Shown here piece after piece: positions 16,656 to 26,181 of a stretch of DNA of 60,786 bases. The notes beneath the pieces were generated by a model. It was not told the origin of the DNA. It did no database searches and saw nothing but the letters and a program-made list of their open reading frames with translations. Numbering within the stretch: the stretch's first letter is position 1; every line of letters begins with the position of its first letter. Position numbers and translations under genes: made by a program. Source of the stretch: Aequorivita viscosa. Its GTDB lineage: Bacteria > Bacteroidota > Bacteroidia > Flavobacteriales > Flavobacteriaceae. The stretch covers positions 1 to 60,786 of the forward strand of contig NZ_FNNS01000023.1 of the NCBI RefSeq assembly GCF_900106795.1, given 5' to 3'.

Positions 16656-17893
16656 TGTTTAGAAAAATAATAGTAGGAGTATTTTTACTGATTTCGGCCA
16701 GTTTGTTGGCACAAGAAGGAACCACATCGCCCTATTCTTTTTACGGCATTGGTATTCTCAAGTTTCGTGGAACAGCCGAAAACAGGACAATGGGCGGTGT
16801 CGGTGTTTTTTCAGACAGTATCCACCTGAACCTCCAAAACCCAGCCTCTTATGCTGGACTAAAGTTGATTAACTTTTCAATGGGGGCAAGTCATAAAAAT
16901 ACAAAACAGAAAACAGCCACCGATGACCAACGTGTTTCAGCTACTTCGCTAGACTACATTGCTATGGGAATTCCAATGGGCAAACTAGGTTTAGGGTTTG
17001 GACTTATGCCCTACACGTCTGTTGGGTATCACTTTTATTCAAACCAAGAGGATGGAGTAACAGAATATTCTGGTAGCGGCGGACTTAACAAGGCTTTCCT
17101 TTCGTTGGCATATCAAATTACACCCGAACTATCACTTGGAGTTGAAAGCAATTATAACTTCGGAATGATAGAGAATACCGGTACTTCTAGCAAAGAAAAT
17201 ATAGAATACGGAACACGCGCCTACAATAGCTCAGAACTATATGGTTTCAGTTTTAACATTGGAGCTATTTACAAACGAATGATTACCGAAAAACTAGAGT
17301 TATCAGGTTCTGTTACGTATACACCAGGAACAAGTTTTAACTCAAATAACTACAGAAAATTGGCTACTGTTTCTATAAGACCTACTGGGATTTTTACGGT
17401 AGATGAACGAGAAATAGATATGCCAAATACAAGCTTTACCTTCCCTTCTCAATTTACAGTAGGTGTAGGCATTACAGAACAAAAATACTGGGGAATTGGG
17501 GCAGAATACACCCTACAAGAAACAAGTAATTTTAGCAATAGAGCTTTTGAAACCGAAAACGTAAGTTACTCCAACGCCTCTAAATTTCGGTTAGGAGGAT
17601 ATATAATTCCAAATTACAATTCGTTTGGTGACTACTTTAAACGTATGTCTTACAGAGGAGGAGTGCGATTTGAACAAACAGGCCTAAGGATAGATGGACA
17701 CGAGATTAACGAGTTTGGCATATCTTTTGGAGTTGGAATGCCAGTAGGCCGATTATTCTCAAACTTTAACTTAGGATTTGAAATTGGTCAACGCGGAACA
17801 ACGGATTCTGGATTAATTCAAGAAAACTTTTTCAATACTTTCTTAAGCTTTTCTCTAAACGACCGTTGGTTCGAAAAAAGATTATACGATTAA
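16655..17893 (+). CDS. Putative outer-membrane beta-barrel protein
   Basis: 412 residues from the ATG at 16655, which overlaps the coaX stop; an upstream TTG at 16652 is less likely. A signal peptide ends near SLLAQ. The N-terminal part (TSPYSFYGIGILKFRGTAEN, then RTMGGVGVFSDS) and NPASYAGL resemble the start of PorV/FadL-like Bacteroidota outer-membrane proteins. The rest alternates polar and aromatic residues as in beta strands. Proteins of this kind commonly lie between coaX and TPR/lptC genes in Flavobacteriaceae, and the link with lptC suggests envelope biogenesis. Function is not known. Confidence 0.7.
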   Translation: MFRKIIVGVFLLISASLLAQEGTTSPYSFYGIGILKFRGTAENRTMGGVGVFSDSIHLNLQNPASYAGLKLINFSMGASHKNTKQKTATDDQRVSATSLDYIAMGIPMGKLGLGFGLMPYTSVGYHFYSNQEDGVTEYSGSGGLNKAFLSLAYQITPELSLGVESNYNFGMIENTGTSSKENIEYGTRAYNSSELYGFSFNIGAIYKRMITEKLELSGSVTYTPGTSFNSNNYRKLATVSIRPTGIFTVDEREIDMPNTSFTFPSQFTVGVGITEQKYWGIGAEYTLQETSNFSNRAFETENVSYSNASKFRLGGYIIPNYNSFGDYFKRMSYRGGVRFEQTGLRIDGHEINEFGISFGVGMPVGRLFSNFNLGFEIGQRGTTDSGLIQENFFNTFLSFSLNDRWFEKRLYD

Positions 17894-17912
17894 TACCACT
17901 AACATTACTATT

Positions 17913-19277
17913 ATGAAATTTAGAACCCTAGTATTCCTTTCAACTTTATTCCTTTCTTTTTCAGGAAGTACATTTGCTCAGGCGCCAGACGACTGTGCAA
18001 TTACTCTATCTTACTTTATTGAGCCTGCAAAATCGAAGAATTATGAAGCAGCACTTCCTCATTATGAAAAGGTAATAAAAGAATGTCCTAAGGCTAGTTT
18101 GGCTACCTACCAGTATGCTGTTAGAATGTTCGAGTATTTTATCGACGAAAAGAAAGACACTTCTAAAATCAATGATTTAATTGAGGTTTGGAACCTTCGT
18201 TTAGAAAACTTCCCTGAAAAAACTTCAGAAGGTGAAGTGTTAATGACTATTGCTCAATTAAAATACGACCACAATATGGGCACCAAAGATGTCCAATACA
18301 AAGCTTTTGACGATGCTTTTAAAAAGGATCCAGAGAACTTTACAAGTGGTAAAAGCCTGTACACCTATTTCTCTTTAGCTGTTGATCTTTTTAACGAAGG
18401 AAAAATGGAACTTCAGGATATCTTCTCGCTATACGATGTTGTTATTTCTAAAATTGATCAGGAAAAGAACAACCTTGCCGAAAAACTGACTCCTTTAATG
18501 GATAAAGAAGAAGCAGGAACAGACCTAAGCAGTAAAGAGCAACGTGCAAAACGCGTTTACGAAAACAACTTAGGAGTTTATTCTACTGTAGAAAGCAGTG
18601 TTAACGGAAAGCTAGGACAGCTTGCAGATTGTGAGAACCTTATTCCTTTCTACGAGAAAGATTACGAAAACAAAAAAGATGATATCGATTGGATAAAAAG
18701 TGCAAGTAACCGTCTTGACTCTAAAGAATGTGAAACTCCACTTTCATCTAAATTAGCTGTACGACTTCACGAATTAGAGCCTAGTTCTACTTCTGCTTAC
18801 CTATTAGGAAAGCAAGCCGAAGCTGAAGGAAAAGCATCTAAAGCGTTAGAGTATTTTACACAAGCGGTAGATCTTGAAAAAGACAACTCTAAAAAAGCAA
18901 GAATCTATTACAGTCTTGCCGAAAACTACCGTAAAAAAGGAAGCTACGGAACTGCTAGAACGTACTACAACAGAATGCTAGAAGTAAAACCTTCTGCCGG
19001 GATGGCTTATTACAAAATAGGAACAATGTATGCTGACAGTGCTGACAACTGTGGTAGCACAGTATTTGAAAAAAGAGCAATGTACTGGTTGGCTGCAGAT
19101 ATGATGGATAAAGCAGCTCGGGTTGATGGCACATTATCATCAAGCGCAAAAGCAGCAGCAAATAGCTACAGGCAACGTGCTCCACAAAAAAGTGATATCT
19201 TTAGCGAAGGAATGGCCGGCAAAACCATTAAATTTAACTGTTGGGTTGGCGGAAGCGTTCGAGTACCTAATCTATAA
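17913..19277 (+). CDS. Exported tetratricopeptide repeat protein
   Basis: 454 residues with a signal peptide ending near TFAQ (residue 23). A TPR lies near 40-75 (EAALPHYEKVIKECPKASLATY) and a clear pair of TPRs lies in the last third (ASKALEYFTQAVDLEKDNSK, then ARIYYSLAENYRKKGSYGTA). A coiled-coil-like charged segment occupies the middle. It starts 19 bases after the outer-membrane protein gene and ends 2 bases before lptC, so it belongs to the same transcription unit. Likely a periplasmic or outer-membrane-associated scaffold; no enzyme motif is seen. Confidence 0.8.
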   Translation: MKFRTLVFLSTLFLSFSGSTFAQAPDDCAITLSYFIEPAKSKNYEAALPHYEKVIKECPKASLATYQYAVRMFEYFIDEKKDTSKINDLIEVWNLRLENFPEKTSEGEVLMTIAQLKYDHNMGTKDVQYKAFDDAFKKDPENFTSGKSLYTYFSLAVDLFNEGKMELQDIFSLYDVVISKIDQEKNNLAEKLTPLMDKEEAGTDLSSKEQRAKRVYENNLGVYSTVESSVNGKLGQLADCENLIPFYEKDYENKKDDIDWIKSASNRLDSKECETPLSSKLAVRLHELEPSSTSAYLLGKQAEAEGKASKALEYFTQAVDLEKDNSKKARIYYSLAENYRKKGSYGTARTYYNRMLEVKPSAGMAYYKIGTMYADSADNCGSTVFEKRAMYWLAADMMDKAARVDGTLSSSAKAAANSYRQRAPQKSDIFSEGMAGKTIKFNCWVGGSVRVPNL

Positions 19278-19279
19278 TA

Positions 19280-19858
19280 ATGCATAACACATTAAACATG
19301 TATAAAAGCGTGATGGCCCTGTTTTTAGCCGTCACGTTTTTTGCATGTGAAAGCAATTACCAAAATGTAAAAAAGTTAAATCTTTCAGACGGTGCGCCCA
19401 TTGCAGTAGGCAAGAATGTTAATTTTAAATATACAGATTCGGGCAGATTGGTAACCAATCTTTTAACCGAAAAATTATTAGACTACTCCAATCTTGAGTT
19501 TCCGTACAAGGAATTTCCCAACGGAATAGAAGTCCATTTTTGGGACGAAAAAAACAAAGAAAACATAGTTACTGCCGATTACGCAATCCAATTTGACGGC
19601 ACTGGATTAGTGGACCTTCAACAGAATGTAGTTGTAACAACCTCGGATAGCGTAATTTTAAAAGCCGATCAACTATACTGGGATCAAAAAAACGCTTGGA
19701 TATTCACCGACCAACCGTATCAAATTATTTTTAAAGACGGCTCCTATAACCGCGGCGCCGTAGGGTTTGACAGCAATCAAGACTTCACCTTCTTTTTATC
19801 GCGACGAAACCAAGGAGTGCAATTAATAGATCAAAAAATAACAGAAAATGATAAATAA
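19280..19858 (+). CDS. lptC: LPS export ABC transporter periplasmic protein LptC
   Basis: 192 residues from the ATG at 19280; a second ATG at 19298 (MYKSVMALFL) gives a more normal lipoprotein signal and may be the true start. The lipobox is TFFAC. The remainder has the single beta-jellyroll pattern of LptC (GKNVNFKYTDSGRLVTNLL, VTADYAIQF, LKADQLYWDQKNAWIFTDQP). LptC takes lipopolysaccharide from the LptBFG transporter and passes it to LptA across the periplasm. It overlaps the next small gene by 11 bases. Confidence 0.88.
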   Translation: MHNTLNMYKSVMALFLAVTFFACESNYQNVKKLNLSDGAPIAVGKNVNFKYTDSGRLVTNLLTEKLLDYSNLEFPYKEFPNGIEVHFWDEKNKENIVTADYAIQFDGTGLVDLQQNVVVTTSDSVILKADQLYWDQKNAWIFTDQPYQIIFKDGSYNRGAVGFDSNQDFTFFLSRRNQGVQLIDQKITENDK

Positions 19859-20045
19859 AATATATAAAGTTGTAGAATACTTATATTTGGTAATGGCAGT
19901 TTTCTTTGCTTATGAAGCTATAAACAACTGGTCCGAAAACCCTACTAGAGCCTATCTATTTCTTGCCTTTGTAGGAGTTTCTATCTTTATGTTTTTCTTC
20001 AGAAGAAATTTTAGAAAGAAAATGGAAGAACGAAATAAAAAATAG
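19848..20045 (+). CDS. Small two-helix membrane protein
   Basis: 65 residues, starting inside the end of lptC (11-base overlap, so translationally coupled). Two hydrophobic segments (VVEYLYLVMAVFFAYEAI and AYLFLAFVGVSIFMFFF) are followed by a strongly basic tail (RRNFRKKMEERNKK). Small proteins of this kind sit between lptC and the CNNM gene in other flavobacteria, as I recall, but no function is known to me. The overlap and membrane pattern make it a real gene rather than a chance ORF. Confidence 0.7.
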   Translation: MINKIYKVVEYLYLVMAVFFAYEAINNWSENPTRAYLFLAFVGVSIFMFFFRRNFRKKMEERNKK

Positions 20046-20116
20046 TCCAACGCAAAGCGTTAAAATAAAAACTAGAACAATTCATAACGCAGACCTAATA
20101 ACTAGAAACTTCAAAA

Positions 20117-21370
20117 TTGGATTACAGTATATTAATAATAGTAAGCATGCTTATCCTCTCCGCATTTTTCTCGGGGATGGAAATTGCTTACGTTTCCTCT
20201 AACAAAATCCATATCGAGATTGAAAAGAAACAAAATAGTTTCTTAGCTGGCATTCTCAAAAAAATAACCAGACGCCCTTCAAAATTTATTGCCACAATGC
20301 TCGTGGGAAATAATATTGCGCTGGTGATCTACGGATTCTTTATGGGCGATTTACTCATGAAATTCGTGCCATTAGTCGGATTTAGCGGGTTATTAGTTCA
20401 GACTATTATTTCTACTTTAATAATACTACTAACGGCAGAATTTCTTCCAAAGGTATTTTTTCAGATATATGCCAATAGCCTATTCAAAGTCTTTGCCGTT
20501 CCAGCATATTTCTTTTATGTATTGTTTTCGTTTATTTCTGAATTCATAATTTGGATTTCAGACCTTTTACTTAAAGTTGTATTTAAATCGGAAGGCGATA
20601 CGGTACAATTAACTTTCAGCAAATTGGAGTTGGGGAATTACATTTCTGAACAAATGGACATTGTTGAAACTAAAGAAGAAATAGATTCCGAAATACAGAT
20701 ATTTCAAAATGCATTAGACTTTTCAGAAATTAAAAGTCGCGAGGCAATGATTCCCCGAACTGAAGTAGTAGCTGTCGACATTGAAACCAGTACCAAAGAA
20801 CTGGTAAAAATATTTACAGAAACAGGACTTTCAAAATTATTGGTCTATAACGACAATATTGATGATATCTTGGGATACATCCATTCGTTTGAGCTTTTTA
20901 AAAAACCTGCGTGCATCAAAGACATATTGATGCCTGTTATTTTTGTGCCCGAAACCATGCTCGCAAAAGATGTCTTGAACATTTTAAGTAAAAAAAGAAA
21001 AAGTATTGCCGTGGTAATTGATGAATACGGAGGTACAAGCGGCATTATTACCGTTGAAGATATTATTGAAGAGCTGTTTGGCGAAATTGAAGACGAACAC
21101 GACAGCATAGCCTTAGTAGAAGAAGAGCTTGGTGAAGGCCATTATAAGTTTTCTGCCCGTTTAGAGGTCGATTATCTAAACGAAGAATACGATTTAGACC
21201 TAGAAGAAAGTGAAAATTATGAAACGCTCGGTGGGCTTATCGTTAACCATACCGAAGAAATTCCAAACAAAGGAGAGACAGTAAAAATAGACGATTACAT
21301 CTTTGTTATCCTTGAAGTTTCTAGCACAAAAATCGAATTGGTTGAACTAAATATTCCAAACCAAAATTAG
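20117..21370 (+). CDS. CNNM/CorC-HlyC family (hemolysin-like) transporter
   Basis: 417 residues from a TTG at 20117; the next ATG (20150) would remove part of the first membrane helix. An N-terminal DUF21/CNNM membrane domain (about 1-190, with SAFFSGMEIAYVSSNKIHIE) is followed by a CBS pair (EAMIPRTEVVAVDIE, then IAVVIDEYGGTSGIITVEDIIEELFGEI). A C-terminal CorC_HlyC transporter-associated domain ends the protein. The family exports magnesium or other cations in an ATP-sensing manner; the old name hemolysin is historical. It is the seventh gene in the run begun by coaX, with a 71-base gap in front. Confidence 0.9.
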   Translation: MDYSILIIVSMLILSAFFSGMEIAYVSSNKIHIEIEKKQNSFLAGILKKITRRPSKFIATMLVGNNIALVIYGFFMGDLLMKFVPLVGFSGLLVQTIISTLIILLTAEFLPKVFFQIYANSLFKVFAVPAYFFYVLFSFISEFIIWISDLLLKVVFKSEGDTVQLTFSKLELGNYISEQMDIVETKEEIDSEIQIFQNALDFSEIKSREAMIPRTEVVAVDIETSTKELVKIFTETGLSKLLVYNDNIDDILGYIHSFELFKKPACIKDILMPVIFVPETMLAKDVLNILSKKRKSIAVVIDEYGGTSGIITVEDIIEELFGEIEDEHDSIALVEEELGEGHYKFSARLEVDYLNEEYDLDLEESENYETLGGLIVNHTEEIPNKGETVKIDDYIFVILEVSSTKIELVELNIPNQN

Positions 21371-21567
21371 TTTTTTAACTCTTGATTGTTTTTTTCCATT
21401 ATACCTTTTTATTAATGACAGGAAAATGGTATTTTCGCCCCCTGAATAATTGAAAGGAAACTCCTTAGAGCCCTCTTTTCAGTTCTAGGAAAACGAGTGA
21501 TTCACAACCAAAACCTTTTCCATTTATATGATTTAGATGGGAAAAAGAATAAAAATTCGAACATCAA

Positions 21568-23682
21568 ATGGCAATCTTAAACAGCATTAGACAAAGAGGA
21601 ATTTTCCTTATCCTTATTATCGCATTGGCACTTTTCGCCTTTATTTTGAGTGATATTTTAACAACTGGGAATACTGGCCCAAAAGGACAGAACAATATTG
21701 CCACCATAAACGGCACCGATATTCCTCGCCAAAGTTTCATGGAAGAAGTAGAAATGGTTCAACGAAACTATGGCCCAAATGCATCAACCACCCAAGTAAT
21801 GAATATGGTTTGGGAGCAAGAATTACGAAGAGTAATTCTTCAAGAGCAAATGGAAAAAGCAGGCATCGCCGTTGAAAAAGCACAACTAGACAATGCACTA
21901 AAATCTTCTCTTGCAAACAACCCAACTTTTTTAAACGAAGCGGGTCAAGTTGACGATGGCAAAATCCAAGAATATATTGCTAGTATCAAAACTTCTTCTC
22001 CACAAATGTACCAACAATGGATTCAGTTTGAAGAAGGAACTGCCGAAGGTGTAATGCAGAATACTTATTTCAACCTAATTAAAGGTGGTTTAAGAAGCAC
22101 AATTGCCGAAGGAGAACAAGAATATCATTTCCAAAATGACAATATCGACTTAAGCTATGCTTTAGTTCCTTATTCTTCTATTGAAGATGCAGACATCACA
22201 ATTACCGACAGCGAAATAGAAAAGTATGTAGCTGCTCATAAAAACCAATATCAAACTGAAGCTAAAGCAGACATTCAATATGTTCTTTTCTCTGAAGAGC
22301 CATCAGAAACTGATATTGCAGACGCGAAAGAAGCTACCGCAGTACTTTTAAACCAAAAAGTTGAATTCAACAACCAAACAAAAACCAACGATACTATTTC
22401 TGGGTTCAAAAATGTTGAAGATTATGAAGACTTCGTAAACCAACATTCAGACGCGCCTTTCTTTGACCAATGGTTATTTAAAAAAGATTTAACCCCTTCA
22501 GTGGCCGATACACTTATCAATCTAAATAAAGGTGATGTTTACGGTCCTTACAAAGTTGACAACACCTTTAACTTGACTAAAGTTATTGATACGAAAAAAA
22601 TGCCTGATTCGGCTGAATCAAAGCATATCTTAATTCGTTATGTCGGTACTATGCGTGCTCCAGAAACTGTAACGCGCACCAAAGAAGAAGCACAAAAATT
22701 AGCCGACAGCCTTTTAACTGTTGTGAAAAAAGACAAGACTAAATTCGCAGATCTTGCAACAGAATTTTCAGACGACGGCTCGAAAGATAACGGCGGTGAC
22801 CTTGGAAATTCAACTCCAGGTAGAATGGTTCCTCCATTTGATGCATTTATTTTTAACAACCCAACGGGAACCATTGGTTTAGTTGAAACCGATTTCGGAT
22901 TCCACGTTGTAGAAGTTGGCAAACAATCCGAGCCAAAGAAAGCTATTAAAGTAGCTACAGTTGTTAAAAACATCGAAGCCTCAGAAAAGACTATGAACAA
23001 CATCTTTTCAGAAGCTTCTAAATTTGAAGTAGCAGTAAGCAAAGCAGATTTTACTGAAACGGCTACAGCGCAAAACCTTGAAATAAAGCCAGTAAACAAA
23101 ATTGGTATTATGGATGCAACTATTCCGGGTATTGAAAACAACCGTACAATAGTTACTTGGGCTTTTAACGAAGACACTAAGGTTGGAGATACCAAGCGCT
23201 TTAACGTTAACAATGGTTACGTTGTTGCACAGTTAACCCGCAAAAACCCAAAAGGTCTTATGCCAGTTTCAGAAGCCTCTGCTACGGTTAAGCCTATTCT
23301 TTTAAAAGAGAAAAAAGCTAAGAAAATTCGTGAATCTATTTCGGGAACTACCATTGAAGAAGTTGCAAAAAATCAGAATGTATCTGTAAAACCTGCAAAA
23401 GGAATTAACATGGCAAACCCTAGACTTGGTTCTGCATCTGAACCAAAGGTTGTAGGAATGGCTTTTGGAACTAAAGCTGGAGAAACTACGCCACTTATAG
23501 ATGGTAATGAAGGTGTTTATATGGTAAAGGTAACAGCCTTTAATCCTGCACCTAAAATGGAGTCGTACGTAAACCAAGCGAACCAACTTAATACCAAAGC
23601 AGCTCCAGCAGCACAAGGTAAAGTACTTGAAGCACTTAAAAAGAAGGCTGAGATTGAAGATCACCGAGCTAACTTCTACTAA
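21568..23682 (+). CDS. PpiD-like membrane-anchored peptidyl-prolyl isomerase / chaperone
   Basis: 704 residues. An N-terminal membrane anchor (MAILNSIRQRGIFLILIIAL and following) is typical of PpiD. A SurA_N-like chaperone region follows (TINGTDIPRQSFMEEVEMVQ). A parvulin rotamase domain lies at about 345-465 (SKHILIRYVG, FADLATEFSDDGSKDNGGDL, FGFHVVEV). A second incomplete parvulin-like region with an IEDHRANFY C-terminus completes it. It folds newly exported proteins at the periplasmic face of the inner membrane. It is separated from the CNNM gene by 197 bases and ends at a strong terminator. Confidence 0.88.
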   Translation: MAILNSIRQRGIFLILIIALALFAFILSDILTTGNTGPKGQNNIATINGTDIPRQSFMEEVEMVQRNYGPNASTTQVMNMVWEQELRRVILQEQMEKAGIAVEKAQLDNALKSSLANNPTFLNEAGQVDDGKIQEYIASIKTSSPQMYQQWIQFEEGTAEGVMQNTYFNLIKGGLRSTIAEGEQEYHFQNDNIDLSYALVPYSSIEDADITITDSEIEKYVAAHKNQYQTEAKADIQYVLFSEEPSETDIADAKEATAVLLNQKVEFNNQTKTNDTISGFKNVEDYEDFVNQHSDAPFFDQWLFKKDLTPSVADTLINLNKGDVYGPYKVDNTFNLTKVIDTKKMPDSAESKHILIRYVGTMRAPETVTRTKEEAQKLADSLLTVVKKDKTKFADLATEFSDDGSKDNGGDLGNSTPGRMVPPFDAFIFNNPTGTIGLVETDFGFHVVEVGKQSEPKKAIKVATVVKNIEASEKTMNNIFSEASKFEVAVSKADFTETATAQNLEIKPVNKIGIMDATIPGIENNRTIVTWAFNEDTKVGDTKRFNVNNGYVVAQLTRKNPKGLMPVSEASATVKPILLKEKKAKKIRESISGTTIEEVAKNQNVSVKPAKGINMANPRLGSASEPKVVGMAFGTKAGETTPLIDGNEGVYMVKVTAFNPAPKMESYVNQANQLNTKAAPAAQGKVLEALKKKAEIEDHRANFY

Positions 23683-23705
23683 GCCGATATATTAACAATT
23701 TTACG

Positions 23706-23737
23706 AAAACCCTGTTCCTTTTGGATCAGGGTTTTTT
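23706..23737 (+). terminator. Intrinsic terminator after the PpiD-like gene
   Basis: AAAACCCTGTTCC pairs with GGATCAGGGTTTT with one mismatch around a TTTT loop and is followed by a T run. It closes the coaX to ppiD-like gene run. Confidence 0.8.
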
Positions 23738-23811
23738 GCTTTAAATTTTTTATTCAAATTATGGTTGAATAGAGAATTATAAACTAATTTTAGACATTAA
23801 TACCCGAAATT

Positions 23812-24717
23812 ATGAATCAAGACGACCTAATAAAATCTATAAACGAGAAGTACAAAGACCTAGGCGAAAACCCAGATACCTATTTTGCAGGGCTTTTACA
23901 AACCAAACCCATTACGTATTGGGATTATATTCAAGTGGACACTTTACTCTCCCTTCAAAAAACGCAAACTGAATTTAAGGATGAGAAAATATTTGTGATG
24001 TATCATCAGGTTACCGAACTCACCTTAAAAATGATGATTCACGAAATACAACAACTTTCGGAAGGCGAAAACCTCCCTGAAGATGTTTGGATTACAAAAT
24101 TAGACAGATTGAAAAGATATACCCGTATGCTTATTACTTCGTTCGACATCATGAAAGACGGGATGAGCTATGAGGACTACAATATATTCCGAGCTGCATT
24201 AACCCCTGCTAGTGGCTTCCAAAGCGCCCAATTTAGAATCTTAGAGCTCTACACTACCCGCCTAAAAAACCTGATTAATTCGCAAGGAAGAGAACGACTC
24301 CCAGAAGACCCAGGATTGGATGACTATTTTGACAATATTTATTGGAAAGATGCTGGATTAAACAGAAAAACGGGTAAAATGTCGTTAACACTTCGTCTGT
24401 TTATCGAAAAATATGAAGCCGATTTTAAGCGACTTGCTATAGAGGTTAAAGGAAAAACGCTAGAAGAACGTGTGGAGCAAATGGAAAATCCCTCGGAAGA
24501 ATTGAAAGAGAAGTTGAAGCAATTTGACCATTTCTACAACGTTGCTTGGCCTATCGTTCACTTAGATACTGCCCAACACTTTTTAGACAGTAAAGGCGAA
24601 AACAAAGCCGCTACAGGAGGCTCGGAGTGGAAAAAGTATTTACACCCTAAATACCAACAACGTAAATTTTTTCCAAATCTATGGACAGCTGAGGAAATTC
24701 AAAACTGGGGAAGTTAG
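23812..24717 (+). CDS. kynA: Tryptophan 2,3-dioxygenase family protein
   Basis: 301 residues, nearly all helical. Family motifs are TYWDYIQVDTLLSLQ, FVMYHQVTELTLKMMIHEIQ (with the distal active-site histidine region) and AAGG-type ATGGSEWKKYLHPKYQQRKF near the end. The enzyme uses heme and O2 to open the indole ring of tryptophan, giving N-formylkynurenine, the first step of the kynurenine pathway. No other kynurenine gene is adjacent, so the exact substrate in this branch is inferred from family membership. It stands in its own unit after a terminator, with the DUF488 gene 34 bases downstream. Confidence 0.87.
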   Translation: MNQDDLIKSINEKYKDLGENPDTYFAGLLQTKPITYWDYIQVDTLLSLQKTQTEFKDEKIFVMYHQVTELTLKMMIHEIQQLSEGENLPEDVWITKLDRLKRYTRMLITSFDIMKDGMSYEDYNIFRAALTPASGFQSAQFRILELYTTRLKNLINSQGRERLPEDPGLDDYFDNIYWKDAGLNRKTGKMSLTLRLFIEKYEADFKRLAIEVKGKTLEERVEQMENPSEELKEKLKQFDHFYNVAWPIVHLDTAQHFLDSKGENKAATGGSEWKKYLHPKYQQRKFFPNLWTAEEIQNWGS

Positions 24718-24751
24718 GTCTTAAAAAAAACCTGACTTTCCATTTAATACT

Positions 24752-25099
24752 ATGGAAATAGAGATTAAACGTGTTTATGAAGATGCCGAAAATGATGATG
24801 GCATCAGAATTCTAGTTGACAGGATTTGGCCAAGAGGTTTGAGCAAAGAAGAAGCTCAATTAGATGATTGGATGAAAGAAATCGCCCCTTCCACCGAACT
24901 TCGAAAATGGTTTAACCACGAGGAAGATCGTTTTCCTGAATTTTCTAAAAAGTATAAAAAAGAACTCGAAAGTCATAAAGACTTAACCGAAACCTTGCTT
25001 AAAGAAGCCAAAAAACACAAACTCACTTTGGTTTATAGCGCTAAGGACGAAGCACATAACCAAGCCGTTGTATTAAAGGAGTTTTTGGAAAAAAGCTAA
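24752..25099 (+). CDS. DUF488 family protein
   Basis: 115 residues. The motif RILVDRIWPRGLSKEEAQLD is diagnostic of the short DUF488/YeaO-type family, followed by WMKEIAPSTELRKWFNHEED and a final LVYSAKDEAHNQAVVLKEFL. Family members are small cytoplasmic proteins of unknown biochemical function. The gene is complete and lies close behind the dioxygenase gene, probably in the same transcript. Confidence 0.87.
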   Translation: MEIEIKRVYEDAENDDGIRILVDRIWPRGLSKEEAQLDDWMKEIAPSTELRKWFNHEEDRFPEFSKKYKKELESHKDLTETLLKEAKKHKLTLVYSAKDEAHNQAVVLKEFLEKS

Positions 25100-25253
25100 A
25101 CTTTTTGCCCCTTACAATCTTAGGTGAGGAACGTTGTCACAAAGTCTCCAATCGTTCTTTATACTTACGATAAGCTTAACAACAGCGCACTCGGTATAAT
25201 TGTCTGTACAAACCGTTCAAATAGAATGGTCACATTTCGGAAGCGTCCCTATC

Positions 25254-25287
25254 CCCTATCTTTCTTCTCCAGAATACATTAAATTTG
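25254..25287 (+). promoter_or_regulatory. Possible promoter for the DUF481 gene
   Basis: TAAATTTG at 25280-25287 matches the -7 consensus TAnnTTTG; a weak TTTC lies about 17 bases upstream. The same octamer recurs at 25317-25324, too close to the start codon (25332) to leave a normal leader. The rest of the 232-base gap shows nothing I recognise. Confidence 0.4.
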
Positions 25288-25331
25288 CAAATCATAAATA
25301 CAAATTATTAAGACCATAAATTTGCATCCTG

Positions 25332-26084
25332 ATGAAGCATTTTGCATTATTTCTTATTCTTTTAACTTCTTTTCAAGCTACCTCTCAAGTCCTCAACGCC
25401 GAATCTTTACGAAAAGTAACAGACACCTCTGGTTTTACCGGCTCTGCAAGTTTAGATTTTTCTATTAAAAAAGATGTAAACGACTATTTTGGTTTTCGAA
25501 GCAATGTTCATTTACAATATAAAATGAACAATCATTTGGTATTACTGAAAAACGATATTGAATTTCAGAGAATAGAAGGCAACAAATTTTCAAACAGTGG
25601 AATAACCCATCTACGCTATAATTACAAAATTTTTCCAAAAGTTCGTTGGGAAATTTTTGGACAAGCGCAGTACAATAAAGTCTCAAAAATTAACTTTAGA
25701 GGATTAATAGGCACAGGTCCTAGATTTAAGCTCAGCAATTCGGAAGCTTATAATATTTACCTCGGAACGTTGGTAATGTATGAACAAGAAGAGCTCGACG
25801 ACGGGGTTACACCACTCCAAAGAGATTTTCGTGGCAGTGCATATTTCTCATTCTCACTATATCCTCGAGAAAACATTACTATTATAAGCACCACCTATTA
25901 CCAACCACGCATAGATTTAATAAGTGATTACAGAGTTTCAAGTCAGTCGTCATTATTGATAAAAATGTTTGATGATTTTTCCTTCAAAACCACATATACA
26001 TTTATTTATGATCGGTTTCCAGCGGTTGGTATCCCCAATTCCCAATACAACTTTTCAAGCGGAATTGCCTATATTTTTGATTAA
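25332..26084 (+). CDS. DUF481 family outer-membrane protein
   Basis: 250 residues with a signal peptide ending near QATSQ. The pattern GFTGSASLDFSIKKDVNDYF, then HLVLLKNDIEFQRIEGNKFS and FPKVRWEIFGQAQYNKVSKI, followed by alternating beta strands and a terminal aromatic region, is that of DUF481 proteins. These are predicted outer-membrane barrels. A specific role (salt-stress or adhesion has been proposed for relatives) cannot be assigned here. It is a single gene preceding the arsenosugar locus. Confidence 0.8.
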   Translation: MKHFALFLILLTSFQATSQVLNAESLRKVTDTSGFTGSASLDFSIKKDVNDYFGFRSNVHLQYKMNNHLVLLKNDIEFQRIEGNKFSNSGITHLRYNYKIFPKVRWEIFGQAQYNKVSKINFRGLIGTGPRFKLSNSEAYNIYLGTLVMYEQEELDDGVTPLQRDFRGSAYFSFSLYPRENITIISTTYYQPRIDLISDYRVSSQSSLLIKMFDDFSFKTTYTFIYDRFPAVGIPNSQYNFSSGIAYIFD

Positions 26085-26181
26085 TTCGTTAAAACATTCG
26101 TAAGTTATCCTAAATCTGTAGACTACCTACCTATATTTACTTATCTAAAAAATAACGCTTTTAAAATATTACAATTCTACT

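Noticed and set aside
22638-23213. 191-residue minus-strand ORF
   Set aside because: It is antisense to the PpiD-like gene, which has clear parvulin motifs.
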